64,000 bases of DNA from CAVPOO01 sp963707015 (GCA_963707015.1 CAVPOO010000015.1:310001-374000); one strand, 5' to 3'; positions 18,058-27,426 are shown, counted from the stretch's first letter. Notes: generated by a model from the letters alone, not told the origin. Made by a program: numbers and translations.

Positions 18058-20210
18058 AGAGCAGCAGTGGCCACTACATCATTCTCATCAGCGTCCACGG
18101 GCTGATCCGCGGGCATGATCTGGAGCTTGGACGCGACGCCGACACCGGTGGCCAAACCAAGTACGTGGTCGAACTGGCGCGTGCGCTTGCCCGCCATCCG
18201 GATGTCTGGCGTGTCGACCTGCTCACCCGGCAGGTCATCGATGCCAAGGTTTCCAGCGATTATGCCGAGCGCCTGGAGGCGATCGACGACCGGGCCTTCA
18301 TCGTCCGCCTGCCGTGCGGTCCCCGGCGCTACCTGCGCAAGGAAGTGCTGTGGCACTATCTCGACAATTTCACCGACCATGCCCTCCAGCATATTCGCCG
18401 CATCGGCCGCCTGCCGAATGTCATTCACAGTCACTACGCCGATGCCGGCAACGTTGGCGCACGCCTCAGTGTGCTGCTCGGTGTGCCGCAGGTGCATACC
18501 GGCCACTCGCTGGGCCGGGTCAAGTTGCAGCGCATGCTGGAGCAGGGCACCAGGCGGGAAGTCATCGAAAGTCAGTACAACATCAGTCAGCGCATCGAGG
18601 CCGAGGAAGAGGCGCTCGACAATGCGCAGCTGGTGATCGCGAGCACGCATCAGGAAGTCGAGGAACAATACAGCCAGTACGATAACTACCAGCCCAAACG
18701 CATGCTGGTGATCCCGCCCGGTGTCGACCTGGAGCGGTTCCGGCCGCCGAAACGCCAGGATTCCAAGCCTGACATTGCCGACGAGATCGCGCGCTTCCTC
18801 CGCCATCCCCAGCGGCCCATGATTCTGGCCTTGTCGCGTCCGGACGAACGCAAGAACGTTGAAACCCTGCTGCGCGCCTATGGTGAGCACCCACGCCTGC
18901 GCGACATGGCCAATCTCGTGATTGTGCTCGGCAATCGGGACGACATCCGCACGCTGGACAGCGGCGCGCGCGGCGTGCTGACCAGTGTGTTGCTGCTGAT
19001 CGATCGCTACGATCTGTACGGAGCGATGGCGCTTCCCAAGCACCATCAGCCGGACGACGTCCCCGAGCTTTATCGTCTCGCGACACGCAGCAAGGGCATT
19101 TTCGTCAATCCTGCGCTGACCGAACCCTTTGGACTTACCCTGATCGAGGCGGCAGCCAGCGGTATCCCGATACTGGCGACGCAGGACGGCGGGCCGCGCG
19201 ACATCATCGCTGCCTGCAGGAACGGCGAGCTGATGGATCCGCTTGACCCGGTCGCGATGGGCGCAAAGCTCGAGGCCATGCTCTCCGACAAGGCCCGCTG
19301 GAATCAGTGGTCACGCAACGGACTGCAGGGCGTCAAACGGCACTACTCCTGGACAAGCCACGTCAGGAAGTACCTGGGCGCGGTGCAACGCATCCAGCGC
19401 GTCAGGCGCGGACGCTTCATGGACGCCGGCAAGAGTCGTCTGCCCATGGTCGACAAACTGTTTATCTGTGCGCTCGACAACACCCTGCTGGGCGACCCCG
19501 AGGCGGTGAGCGCCTTCGTCGAGCGTCTGAAAGGGGCGGGCCCGGATATCGGTTTCGGCATTGCAACGGGCCGCGACCTCGACAGCACGCGCAGTGTGAT
19601 CAGCGAGAACGGACTGCCCATGCCGGATCTGCTCATTACCTCCGTTGGCGCCGAGATCCACTACGGGCACCGGATGGTGAAAGACCCGTTCTGGACACAC
19701 CACATCGATCATCGCTGGGAGCCGGAGGCCTTGCGGAACGCGCTGAACGAACTGCCGGGACTCAAGCTGCAGCCCGCCGCGGAGCAACACCGGTTCAAGA
19801 TCAGCTATTTCCTGCAGGGAAAAAAGGCGCCATCGATGCGTGATATCCGCCGTTTTCTGCGCCGGCGCGACCTGCATGCGAACCTGATTCAGTCGCGCGG
19901 CATGTTTCTGGATGTGGTCCCGGTGCGGGTGTCCAAGGGGCTGGCGCTGCGCTATCTCAGCGGCAAGTGGGGCATCATACCCGAGAGCATCCTGGTGGCC
20001 GGAGGTTGCGGCAACGACGAAGATCTGCTGCGCGGCAATATGCTGGGTGTCGTGGTCGCCAATTACGGGCCGGAACTGGCGCGTCTCAAGGGCCGACCGC
20101 GTATCTATTTTGCCCAGGGCGAACATGCCTGGGGTGTCCTGGAGGGCATTGACTACTACAACTTCTTTGGTGATATTCACGTGCCACAGGAAGAGGGCGC
20201 TGAAGCATGA
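18054..20210 (+). CDS. Sucrose-phosphate synthase with degenerate C-terminal phosphatase-like domain
   Basis: 718 residues from GTG 18054; the frame is open upstream but inside the kinase gene. Residues ~1-465 are a GT4 retaining glycosyltransferase: 'DADTGGQTKYVVELARAL', 'HSHYADAGNVGARLS' and the donor loop 'EPFGLTLIEAAASGIPI'. It joins UDP-glucose to fructose-6-phosphate. Residues ~466-718 are a HAD/SPP-like domain, but the nucleophile position of DxDxT reads 'CALDNTLLG' (Ala473), and motif IV reads 'AGGCGNDEDLL' where active SPP has GDSGND. The domain is therefore probably not an active phosphatase and may be structural or regulatory. ATGA overlap with the next gene. Confidence 0.9.
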   Translation: MKSSSGHYIILISVHGLIRGHDLELGRDADTGGQTKYVVELARALARHPDVWRVDLLTRQVIDAKVSSDYAERLEAIDDRAFIVRLPCGPRRYLRKEVLWHYLDNFTDHALQHIRRIGRLPNVIHSHYADAGNVGARLSVLLGVPQVHTGHSLGRVKLQRMLEQGTRREVIESQYNISQRIEAEEEALDNAQLVIASTHQEVEEQYSQYDNYQPKRMLVIPPGVDLERFRPPKRQDSKPDIADEIARFLRHPQRPMILALSRPDERKNVETLLRAYGEHPRLRDMANLVIVLGNRDDIRTLDSGARGVLTSVLLLIDRYDLYGAMALPKHHQPDDVPELYRLATRSKGIFVNPALTEPFGLTLIEAAASGIPILATQDGGPRDIIAACRNGELMDPLDPVAMGAKLEAMLSDKARWNQWSRNGLQGVKRHYSWTSHVRKYLGAVQRIQRVRRGRFMDAGKSRLPMVDKLFICALDNTLLGDPEAVSAFVERLKGAGPDIGFGIATGRDLDSTRSVISENGLPMPDLLITSVGAEIHYGHRMVKDPFWTHHIDHRWEPEALRNALNELPGLKLQPAAEQHRFKISYFLQGKKAPSMRDIRRFLRRRDLHANLIQSRGMFLDVVPVRVSKGLALRYLSGKWGIIPESILVAGGCGNDEDLLRGNMLGVVVANYGPELARLKGRPRIYFAQGEHAWGVLEGIDYYNFFGDIHVPQEEGAEA

Positions 20211-22594
20211 TCGAGCCGCTGGAGCAGTATCTCGACGACCACCGCGACAAGGTTCATCTGTTACTCCGGCATTATCTGAAGCTGGGGCGCCCGTTTCTGC
20301 TGCAGTCCGATCTCTGGGACGAGTTCCAGACCTTCTGCGGACAAAGCGACGACGCCTCACTGTGTGATACCGCCCTTGCCGACACCATCGCGGTGGCCCA
20401 GGAAGCGGTTCTGGAGGATCCCTGGATCTATCTCGCCGTGCGTCCGAGCATCGCTCGCTGGACATACCTTCGCTTCCATGTCGAGGCCAGGGAGCACGAA
20501 TTCGTCACGGTCAGTGAGTTTCTGGCCTTCAAGGAACGTCAGGTCAACGGCGCGGAAGAGTCCGATGGCTGGGCCCTGGAGGTGGACCTGGCGCCCTTCA
20601 ACCGTGATTTCCCCAAGCTGCGGGAATCGCGCTCCATCGGACGGGGTGTGGAGTTCCTCAATCGGCGCCTGTCCAGCCAGTTGTTTCACGAGATTGGCCG
20701 GGGCGACCGGCGGCTGCTCGATTTTCTGAGCGTACACCAGTACAACGGTGTGCAGTTGATGCTCAATGACCGTATCCGGGACGTGGATGGTTTGCGGCGC
20801 GCGCTGCGTCGGGTCGATGAGTATCTGGCGACGCAGCGGGCGGACGCCGGCTGGAGTCAGGTTGGACACGTTCTGCAGGGGCTCGGCTTCGAACCCGGCT
20901 GGGGTGCCGATGTCCCGCGTATGCGCAATAGCCTCGGGCTGCTCTCCGACATACTGGAAGCCCCGGAGCCGCAGAACCTCGAGCGGTTTCTCGGCCGTAT
21001 CCCGATGATATTCAACATGGCGATCCTCTCGCCGCACGGCTTCTTCGGACAGTCGAACGTACTGGGTCTGCCGGATACCGGCGGGCAGGTGGTCTATATC
21101 CTCGATCAGGTCCGCGCGCTGGAAAAGGAGATGCGTTCGCGCATCGCGGAGCAGGGTCTGAACATCGAGCCGCAGATAGTGGTCATCACGCGACTGATTC
21201 CCGAGGCGCAGGGCACGACCTGCGATCAGCGGCTCGAGCCCATCATGGGAACGGAAAACGCGCGCATCCTGCGCGTGCCCTTCCGCACGCAGCAGGGCGA
21301 GGTCGTGCCCCACTGGATTTCTCGGTTTGAAGTCTGGCCCTACCTGGAACGGTTTGCGGGGGAGGCGGAAAAACAGCTGCTGGCCGAGCTGGGCACGCGG
21401 CCCGATCTGATCGTGGGCAACTATTCAGACGGCAACCTGGTGGCGTCGCTGATGGCGCATCGGCTGCGTGTCACGCAATGCAATATCGCCCATGCGCTGG
21501 AGAAGACCAAGTATCTCTATTCGGATCTCTACTGGCGTGACAACGAGCCGCAGTACCACTTTTCGGCACAATTCACCGCCGATCTGATTGCGATGAATGC
21601 GGCCGATTTCATAATTACCAGTACCTATCAGGAAATCGCCGGCGACAGGCGCAGTGTCGGCCAGTATGAAAGTTACGGCGCGTTTACCATGCCGGGCCTC
21701 TATCGGGTGGTGAACGGCATCGATATCTTTGACCCGAAGTTCAATATCGTCTCGCCGGGCGCCGATGCCGAGGTGTATTTTCCCCATACGGAGCAGCACC
21801 GCCGTATGCGGGGGCTGCATGCAGAACTCGAGCGGCTGATCTACGACAGCTCGCTTGGCGATGCGCGCGGGTCTCTCGCAGATCGCGACAAGCCGCTGCT
21901 GTTCAGTATGGCGCGCCTCGACCATATCAAGAACATGACCGGCCTGGTCGAGTGGTTTGGCCACAGCCAGCGCTTGCGCGATTCGGTCAATCTGCTGGTC
22001 ATTGCCGGGCACGTCGATCCGGCCAGATCGGCGGACCGCGAGGAGCAGGAACAGATTGCGCGCATGCATGAGCTCATGGATACCTGCAAGCTCGATACCG
22101 ACATGCGCTGGCTGGGCGTGCAACTCGACAAACCACTGGCGGGCGAACTGTACCGCTACATCGCCGATGGCGGTGGCGCCTTCGTGCAGCCGGCACTGTT
22201 CGAGGCCTTTGGACTCACCGTGGTGGAGGCCATGACATCGGGCCTGCCGACCTTCGCCACCCGCTACGGGGGGCCCTCGGAGATCATCGAACATGGTATC
22301 TCGGGATTCCATATCGATCCGAATCACGGTGACCTGGTCGCCGACGAGATCGCCGGCTTCTTCGAGGCCTGCGCGGCGGATCCCACGCAGTGGCTGAATA
22401 TTTCCGACGGGGCCCTGCAGCGCGTGCGTTCACGTTACACCTGGGAGCTGTACGCGGAACGCATGATGACGCTGTCCAGGATCTATGGCTTCTGGAAGTA
22501 CGTGACCAATCTTGAGCGCGACGAAACCCGCCGTTATCTCGAGATGTTTTACGGGCTTGAATACAGGCCGCTGGCGCAGTCGGTGGGCGGCTGA
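20207..22594 (+). CDS. Sucrose synthase
   Basis: 795 residues, typical SuSy length. The N-terminal ~270 residues are the SuSy-specific domain, followed by the GT-B fold with 'GLPDTGGQVVYILDQVRALE', 'YSDGNLVASLMAHRL', 'SVGQYESYGAFTMPGLYRVV' and the E-x7-E donor motif 'EAFGLTVVEAMTSGLPTFAT'. It reversibly converts sucrose plus NDP to NDP-glucose plus fructose. Its ATG overlaps the SPS stop (ATGA). Bacterial SuSy is known from Nitrosomonas, Acidithiobacillus and related autotrophs, often beside SPS and a fructokinase as here. It may feed NDP-glucose to glycogen, or release stored sucrose. Confidence 0.94.
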   Translation: MIEPLEQYLDDHRDKVHLLLRHYLKLGRPFLLQSDLWDEFQTFCGQSDDASLCDTALADTIAVAQEAVLEDPWIYLAVRPSIARWTYLRFHVEAREHEFVTVSEFLAFKERQVNGAEESDGWALEVDLAPFNRDFPKLRESRSIGRGVEFLNRRLSSQLFHEIGRGDRRLLDFLSVHQYNGVQLMLNDRIRDVDGLRRALRRVDEYLATQRADAGWSQVGHVLQGLGFEPGWGADVPRMRNSLGLLSDILEAPEPQNLERFLGRIPMIFNMAILSPHGFFGQSNVLGLPDTGGQVVYILDQVRALEKEMRSRIAEQGLNIEPQIVVITRLIPEAQGTTCDQRLEPIMGTENARILRVPFRTQQGEVVPHWISRFEVWPYLERFAGEAEKQLLAELGTRPDLIVGNYSDGNLVASLMAHRLRVTQCNIAHALEKTKYLYSDLYWRDNEPQYHFSAQFTADLIAMNAADFIITSTYQEIAGDRRSVGQYESYGAFTMPGLYRVVNGIDIFDPKFNIVSPGADAEVYFPHTEQHRRMRGLHAELERLIYDSSLGDARGSLADRDKPLLFSMARLDHIKNMTGLVEWFGHSQRLRDSVNLLVIAGHVDPARSADREEQEQIARMHELMDTCKLDTDMRWLGVQLDKPLAGELYRYIADGGGAFVQPALFEAFGLTVVEAMTSGLPTFATRYGGPSEIIEHGISGFHIDPNHGDLVADEIAGFFEACAADPTQWLNISDGALQRVRSRYTWELYAERMMTLSRIYGFWKYVTNLERDETRRYLEMFYGLEYRPLAQSVGG

Positions 22595-22631
22595 TACGGG
22601 CCAGCACCCGCACGCCAGCCTGGATGGGGCC

Positions 22632-23498
22632 GTGAATCATGATCTGATGCGTCACTACTACGCGCTGCGCCGTTTCTGCCCCTACCAGGGTGTCATCCAG
22701 GTCGTCGATGCGGGCAACGCGCGCGCCTACTCGACCGACGGGCGTCACTGGCAGATCCGCATCCAGAATCAGGACCGCCAGGCGGAGGTGCCGGCCGGGG
22801 TCGGCGGGGGCCGGAGCGGCGCACGTGCCACGACGGCCGACGAGTTCATGGAGGTCCTCAATCAGAGGCCGGCCCTGCCCTTCCCGCTGGATGACCGTGT
22901 TGAGTTGTGGCTGTTGCGCAAGGACACACAGCTGCCGCTGGCCCTGATCAAGACGCGGCGCAGCCTGGATGATATCGACGACGTGACAGATCCCACCTGG
23001 CGTCCCTTTCTCGCCGGTGACAGCGGCTTCAGCTCGCGGGTTGTCGATTCCCGGCAGCCCTATCCTTCGGCGCCGCCCCGAAGGTCACGCGCGCAGGATG
23101 CGCTGGAGCGCCAGGTGAACCTCGCCGCACGGCCACTGCCGGTGCTCCAGTGGTTTCAGCGACTGGCCGACGGCAGTGGCATCGGGCATGGCGGTCTGCG
23201 TGTCTCGGGCGAATTGAAGGGCCGCTGCCTGCCCGTGGATGCGTTTCCCGAACTGCTCGTCGAGAGCCAGTGGGAAAAGCCCCAGGAAGCCACCCTGGTT
23301 GAGGATTACCATCGATGGCATGCCGCATTTCTGCTGGCCCATCAGAATATTTCGCCCGCCACCCGCGCCTGGCTGGAGAGCGCCGCCTGTGAGCGACCGC
23401 AACAACTGCTGACCAACTATGCCATGTATCCGCAGATACTGGACAAGGATGCCATGCAGGTCGCCCTGGTGTCGGCAAAACTGATCCAGGCATCCTGA
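22632..23498 (+). CDS. Hypothetical protein in the sucrose operon
   Basis: 288 residues from GTG 22632 (ATG 22647 is an alternative; the frame is also open into the end of the SuSy gene). Soluble, no signal peptide. A beta-rich N-terminus ('PYQGVIQVVDAGNARAYSTD', 'GRHWQIRIQ') leads to a helical C-terminus ('EDYHRWHAAFLLAHQNISPA'). Family not recognised. Position 37 bp behind sucrose synthase on the same strand implies co-expression. Confidence 0.8.
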   Translation: MNHDLMRHYYALRRFCPYQGVIQVVDAGNARAYSTDGRHWQIRIQNQDRQAEVPAGVGGGRSGARATTADEFMEVLNQRPALPFPLDDRVELWLLRKDTQLPLALIKTRRSLDDIDDVTDPTWRPFLAGDSGFSSRVVDSRQPYPSAPPRRSRAQDALERQVNLAARPLPVLQWFQRLADGSGIGHGGLRVSGELKGRCLPVDAFPELLVESQWEKPQEATLVEDYHRWHAAFLLAHQNISPATRAWLESAACERPQQLLTNYAMYPQILDKDAMQVALVSAKLIQAS

Positions 23499-23507
23499 GC
23501 GCCGGGC

Positions 23508-23864
23508 ATGCAGGCATCCCTCAACGCGTTTCGCCAGCGCCTCGAGGCGGCCGCTGCAGAGTATCTTCTGGTGGCGGTGGATGACGAGGGCGGCTGGGCG
23601 GAATTCCGCTTTATCGGTCCCTTCAGGGGGCGCAGCGTGATCTGGGACGCCAGGCTGTCGGTGCTGCCGCCCTCACCTGAGGGTGCGGCGCCGCCCCGCC
23701 AGTTTATTGAAGTGACGGAGCGCGATTCATTGAATTATGATCTGGACATCGGGCTTGCTGTGTCGCGAATCGACACTGCGACCATTCTCAAGACAATCGT
23801 GATGATAAGACAGTACAAACGCCTGCGCCCAGGCCGGCATGAATTCGGTGGTGGACGTGCCTAG
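23508..23864 (+). CDS. Small hypothetical protein, last gene of the sucrose operon
   Basis: 118 residues, 9 bp after the previous stop. 'EYLLVAVDDEGGWAEFRFIG' and 'LNYDLDIGLAVSRIDTATIL' suggest a compact alpha/beta fold. No signal peptide. Family not recognised. The stop codon lies in the terminal repeat of the adjacent MITE (23861-24029), so the element inserted at, or supplied, the end of this gene. Confidence 0.75.
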   Translation: MQASLNAFRQRLEAAAAEYLLVAVDDEGGWAEFRFIGPFRGRSVIWDARLSVLPPSPEGAAPPRQFIEVTERDSLNYDLDIGLAVSRIDTATILKTIVMIRQYKRLRPGRHEFGGGRA

Positions 23865-24029
23865 GAGCCTGTCGGACTTAGGGGTTCGTAACGAGGCAGG
23901 TGGGAGAGTGAGCACAAAGCATCACGGTTTCGAGGCGCATAGTGGGCCCTACGCAACGAGAAAGCGGGAGGCTTTGGGCCGCTCTCCCACCGCCGCAGTA
24001 GAATCAGCCTAAGTCCGACAGGCTCCTAG
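23861..24029. mobile_element. 169-bp MITE with 22-bp perfect inverted ends
   Basis: CTAGGAGCCTGTCGGACTTA (plus GG) at 23861-23882 is exactly inverted at 24008-24029. The CTAG at each end may be the target site. The interior has no ORF. Ends of the form GGAGCCTGTCGGACTT remind me of IS1182-family termini, which would make this a non-autonomous derivative; that link is inference. Confidence 0.85.
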
Positions 24030-24030
24030 T

Positions 24031-24200
24031 CAACTTGATAATAACGGATGCTGACAAAACAAGCTGAGTGCCGGTATTTTTATTTATAGCCACGGAATCC
24101 ACGGAAAGACACGGAAAAAATTCGAATGGTTTTTCGTTGTTTCCGTGTTTTTCCGTGGATTCCGTGGCCATAATATCCGTCATCATCAGATCGAAAAAGC
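24031..24200. repeat. R2 dispersed repeat, copy 1
   Basis: Begins CTTGATAATAACGGATGCTG and ends TCCGTCATCATCAGATCGAAAAAGC. The core is a palindrome with arms CCACGGAATCCACGGAAA and TTCCGTGGATTCCGTGG. A second full copy is at 27569-27720 and an interrupted third at 63607-63912; short arms occur near 56838 and 59118. The rest of 24200-24357 shows nothing recognisable. Confidence 0.85.
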
Positions 24201-24357
24201 ACCAGGGCCTGTTAACGCTGACCCACGCGCGGCGTTGCTGTCCCAAAAGCGGCCAGGCAAGGCGCGAGGAGAGAAGTTTAGTGATGCCAAATGAACACCA
24301 AGCAATGCGGCACACTGGCCACCATCGCCCGCTTCGGTTAGCGGTAACAGGTCCTAG

Positions 24358-25845
24358 ATGGCGCGGCTGATTTCACTGTCGCGTGCCGCGCGCCTGGTTG
24401 GCGTGAAACGTGCCACCTTGCAGGAGCGTATTCAGGCCGGCGACCTCAGCACCTTCGAGGGTCAGCTCGATCTCAGCGAATTGCTGCGCGCCTATCCGGA
24501 CGCCGAGGTCGACGACAATGCGATGATCGAACGCGCCGATGCGATTGTCGAGCATGCGCTGAACAAGGTAGTGCGGGACCGGGACTCGATTCCCGATGCC
24601 GAGGTGCTTGCAACGCGGGTGACGGCACTGAGTCATGAGCTGGCGAGTGCCAATGTGCAATTGCGGCGCTACGCCGCGCTGATGCAGCAGCTGTCCGGCA
24701 AGGTCAGCACGCTCGCAGCGGTACAAGGCGCCGGCAGCGACATCGGCGAGTTGAACGCCTGGATCCGTGAGGCCTGTGAAGCGCTGAAAACGCCGGCGGC
24801 ATTCAATGAGAACCTGTTTGCGACCGACATGCTGCTGCGCATCATGGCGGCACACGTGCATTTGCAGCCAAGCGGTCATGATTACTTCGTACAGGGAAGC
24901 GACACGCTGCTCGATGCCGGCCTGCATGCCGGCCTTGCCCTGGACTATGGCTGCAGCGACGGGAGCTGTGGCCGGTGCAAGGCGCGCCTGGTGTCGGGCA
25001 CGGTGAAGCCCGTCAGGCCGTTTGCCGGTAACCTGACGGAGACGGACACGCGCGACCGCCGTATCCTGACCTGCGCCAATACCGCGGTGACGGATATTAC
25101 GCTGGAGCTGGTGGAAGCCGCGCAGCCCGGGCAGATTCCCTTACAGAACATGACCGGACGGGTCTCGGCGGTGGAACGGCTCGGTGATGAGCTTTGCGTC
25201 GTGCGCCTGAAGGCGCGTGACAATATGCGGCTGCGCTTTCTGGCAGGCCAGAGCGCCAGGCTGGGTGTGGCGGGGCTGCCCGCGGCCGAGTATCCGATCT
25301 CCAGTTGCCAGTGCGATCAGACGAGTCTCGAGTTTCATGTCTTCCGCAGTGCGGACAGTCCGTTTGCCGGACATGTCTTTGAGCACCTGCGGCGCGGCGA
25401 TACACTGTCCGTGGAAGGCCCGTCCGGGGATTTCGTTCTCGATGGCGGTTCCATGCGCTCGGCGGTTTTCATTGCCTGGGAACGCGGCTTTGCCGATTTG
25501 AAGGGAATGATCGAACATGCCATCGCCCTGGACGTGGTGGGAAGTCTGCACCTGTACTGGGTCACCACGGCGGCGGGGCATCCGTATATGCACAACCGTT
25601 GCCGCTCCTGGCGTGACGCGCTCGATAACTTTCATTACCAGACCGTGCAGGTCGAGGCGGCGACGGAGGCGCGGGCGATGGCGCATTCGGCGAATGCCGC
25701 GATTGCGCGCATTGCCGAGCAATACTCGGATGTGAATGCGTTCGACTATTATATCGCCGCCCCGGCGCCCGTTGCGCGCGAGTGGGGGCAGAGCCTCGCG
25801 GCGCGCGGCGTTGCGCGTGCGCAATTGAAGGTCAAGGTGATCTGA
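24358..25845 (+). CDS. HTH - [2Fe-2S] ferredoxin - FAD/NAD(P) reductase fusion protein
   Basis: 495 residues. The N-terminus 'SLSRAARLVGVKRATLQERI' looks like a MerR/excisionase-type helix-turn-helix, followed by a helical linker (~50-150). Residues ~167-255 are a plant-type ferredoxin domain with Cys199, Cys204, Cys207 ('GCSDGSCGRCKARL') and Cys239 ('LTCANT'). Residues ~263-495 resemble a ferredoxin-NADP reductase beta barrel plus nucleotide domain ('YPISSCQCDQTSLEFHV', 'GDTLSVEGPSGDFVL'). It probably carries electrons for an oxygenase or acts as a redox sensor; no partner oxygenase is next to it except the divergent dioxygenase-like gene. The function is unproven. Confidence 0.75.
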   Translation: MARLISLSRAARLVGVKRATLQERIQAGDLSTFEGQLDLSELLRAYPDAEVDDNAMIERADAIVEHALNKVVRDRDSIPDAEVLATRVTALSHELASANVQLRRYAALMQQLSGKVSTLAAVQGAGSDIGELNAWIREACEALKTPAAFNENLFATDMLLRIMAAHVHLQPSGHDYFVQGSDTLLDAGLHAGLALDYGCSDGSCGRCKARLVSGTVKPVRPFAGNLTETDTRDRRILTCANTAVTDITLELVEAAQPGQIPLQNMTGRVSAVERLGDELCVVRLKARDNMRLRFLAGQSARLGVAGLPAAEYPISSCQCDQTSLEFHVFRSADSPFAGHVFEHLRRGDTLSVEGPSGDFVLDGGSMRSAVFIAWERGFADLKGMIEHAIALDVVGSLHLYWVTTAAGHPYMHNRCRSWRDALDNFHYQTVQVEAATEARAMAHSANAAIARIAEQYSDVNAFDYYIAAPAPVAREWGQSLAARGVARAQLKVKVI

Positions 25846-25876
25846 GGGCAGGCGGTGCGCCGCGCGGCGCACGCCC

Positions 25877-26410
25877 TCAGGCGCCGATATTGATGCCTAT
25901 CGACAGGCGCCGCTCCCGGCTGAGGTTCTCGCTGACCTCGTGTTCCAGATCAGGCGGAAACAAGACCGCCATGCCTTCGCGCGGCCGGACGACGATGTCC
26001 CCGGATGCCAGGCGCAGCCTCAGCGCGCCGGAGTCGGGCGGTACGCGGATGTAATAGACCGCTGACAGCAGTTCATCCGCGTCGTCATGGGTATGCGGCA
26101 GGGTTCGCTGTCCCGGTTCCATCAGATTGAACCAGAAGCCGCGCCGCAGCCGGGCCGCATCGCGATCGAGTATCCCGGCCGCCCATGCGCCGACCCGGTC
26201 GAGCACGGCCCCGGCTGCGGGAACCCTGTCGAGGCCGATATACAGATTCTCGTAACGGCCCGCGAAGAAATGGCTGCGCTTGACCCCGGCCGTATCCACG
26301 GCGGCGAGAAACTGCCGCAAGAGTATCCGGTTGAGTGGCCGCGTCTCAGGCATCTCGCCGACAAAGATGCCGGGATGCTCGCTGAGGCAGGACAAGCCAT
26401 TCGCGGACAC
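25877..26410 (-). CDS. Putative 2-oxoglutarate/Fe(II)-dependent oxygenase
   Basis: 177 residues with a double-stranded beta-helix pattern. The likely iron facial triad is His106 or His108 with Asp110 in 'LPHTHDDAD' and His157 in 'FPPDLEHEVSENLSRERRLS', with Arg168 as the 2-oxoglutarate ligand. This spacing matches small 2OG-Fe(II) oxygenases of the putative-hydroxylase type. Substrate unknown. It converges with the upstream ferredoxin fusion and lies 17 bp behind the nitrilase gene on the same strand, so the two may form an operon. Confidence 0.7.
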   Translation of the reverse strand: MSANGLSCLSEHPGIFVGEMPETRPLNRILLRQFLAAVDTAGVKRSHFFAGRYENLYIGLDRVPAAGAVLDRVGAWAAGILDRDAARLRRGFWFNLMEPGQRTLPHTHDDADELLSAVYYIRVPPDSGALRLRLASGDIVVRPREGMAVLFPPDLEHEVSENLSRERRLSIGINIGA

Positions 26411-26427
26411 CGGATTGCTCCCCAGGA

Positions 26428-27426
26428 CTACCGATCGGGCAGGCGGCCCTTGGCATCGCGGATGCGCGATCGGATCCGGTCCGGCTCGAGCGGATGCTGG
26501 TCGGCGCCTGCCGGCGCCAGCCAGGTCTGCCCCAGGTAGGTGTGCAGCTCAGCGCGCAGATGGGCGCGCATGTCGTGTCCGACGCGCCGCCCGCGCTCCT
26601 TGCGCAACGCCTCTACATCGATCGGTGCGACGACGATCTTTTCGCCGGGTCCGGCATCGGCCTGTGCCAGGATGCGTCCGTCGTAATCGACGACCATGCT
26701 GCCGCCCGGCCAGCTGAACGGCGGGTAATGGTCCAGGCTCGCCCCCTGGTTGGCTGCGACTACATACACGCTGTTCTCTGCGGCGCGCGCCCGGTTGAAG
26801 AGCGTCCACCAGTCCAGGGGCGGGGTCGCCCCCCAGGGATCCATGTAGGCAGAGATGCGGACAATGATCTCGGCGCCGTTGAAGGCGATCTGCCGGATGG
26901 TTTCCGGAAACAGCCAGTCGTAACAGATCGCCACACCCAGATGACCGAGTTCGGTCGCAACGACTGGAAAGCATTCGGCGTCGTAACCGGCAATATCGTG
27001 GGGGCTGGCGTGTATCTCCCAGGGAATCCAGGGATTGACCTTGCGGTACTTGGAGAGCACGCCATCCGGCCCCAGCAAGACGGTGGTATTGAATACCACC
27101 TCGGGGTAGTCGGGATCGGCCTCCAGGAAGGAACCGGTCTGGATATAGCAGCCGTATTGCCGGCACAGGCGCCGGTAGCGCTCTGTATGCTCGTTGGGAA
27201 CGGGGATCGCAAGCCGGTCACGCAGTTTGCCAATGCCATCATAGATGGGCGCGGCATGCGCGAACTCCGGAAAGGCCAGCAGGCGGACGTCGAAAAAGGG
27301 TTCGTAGCCGGTGATGGTCTGTTCCACCATGTCACACATGCGACGGGTACGTTCCGCAATCTCGTCCCGCGTGCGCGGGCAGGGGAAATCCGTCTGACAG
27401 GCGGCAGCGTAATAGAGGTCAGCCAT
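26428..27426 (-). CDS. Nitrilase-superfamily carbon-nitrogen hydrolase
   Basis: 332 residues. The Glu-Lys-Cys triad is visible: Glu54 ('LAFPEFAHA'), Lys129 ('SKYRKVNPW') and Cys168 ('VAICYDWLFPETIRQI'). Such enzymes hydrolyse amides, carbamoyl compounds or nitriles through a thioester. The C-terminal extension past ~280 ('HTYLGQTWLAPAGADQ') is longer than in minimal amidases, but no NAD-synthetase domain is attached. Substrate not predictable. Probably co-transcribed with the downstream dioxygenase-like gene. Confidence 0.85.
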   Translation of the reverse strand: MADLYYAAACQTDFPCPRTRDEIAERTRRMCDMVEQTITGYEPFFDVRLLAFPEFAHAAPIYDGIGKLRDRLAIPVPNEHTERYRRLCRQYGCYIQTGSFLEADPDYPEVVFNTTVLLGPDGVLSKYRKVNPWIPWEIHASPHDIAGYDAECFPVVATELGHLGVAICYDWLFPETIRQIAFNGAEIIVRISAYMDPWGATPPLDWWTLFNRARAAENSVYVVAANQGASLDHYPPFSWPGGSMVVDYDGRILAQADAGPGEKIVVAPIDVEALRKERGRRVGHDMRAHLRAELHTYLGQTWLAPAGADQHPLEPDRIRSRIRDAKGRLPDR

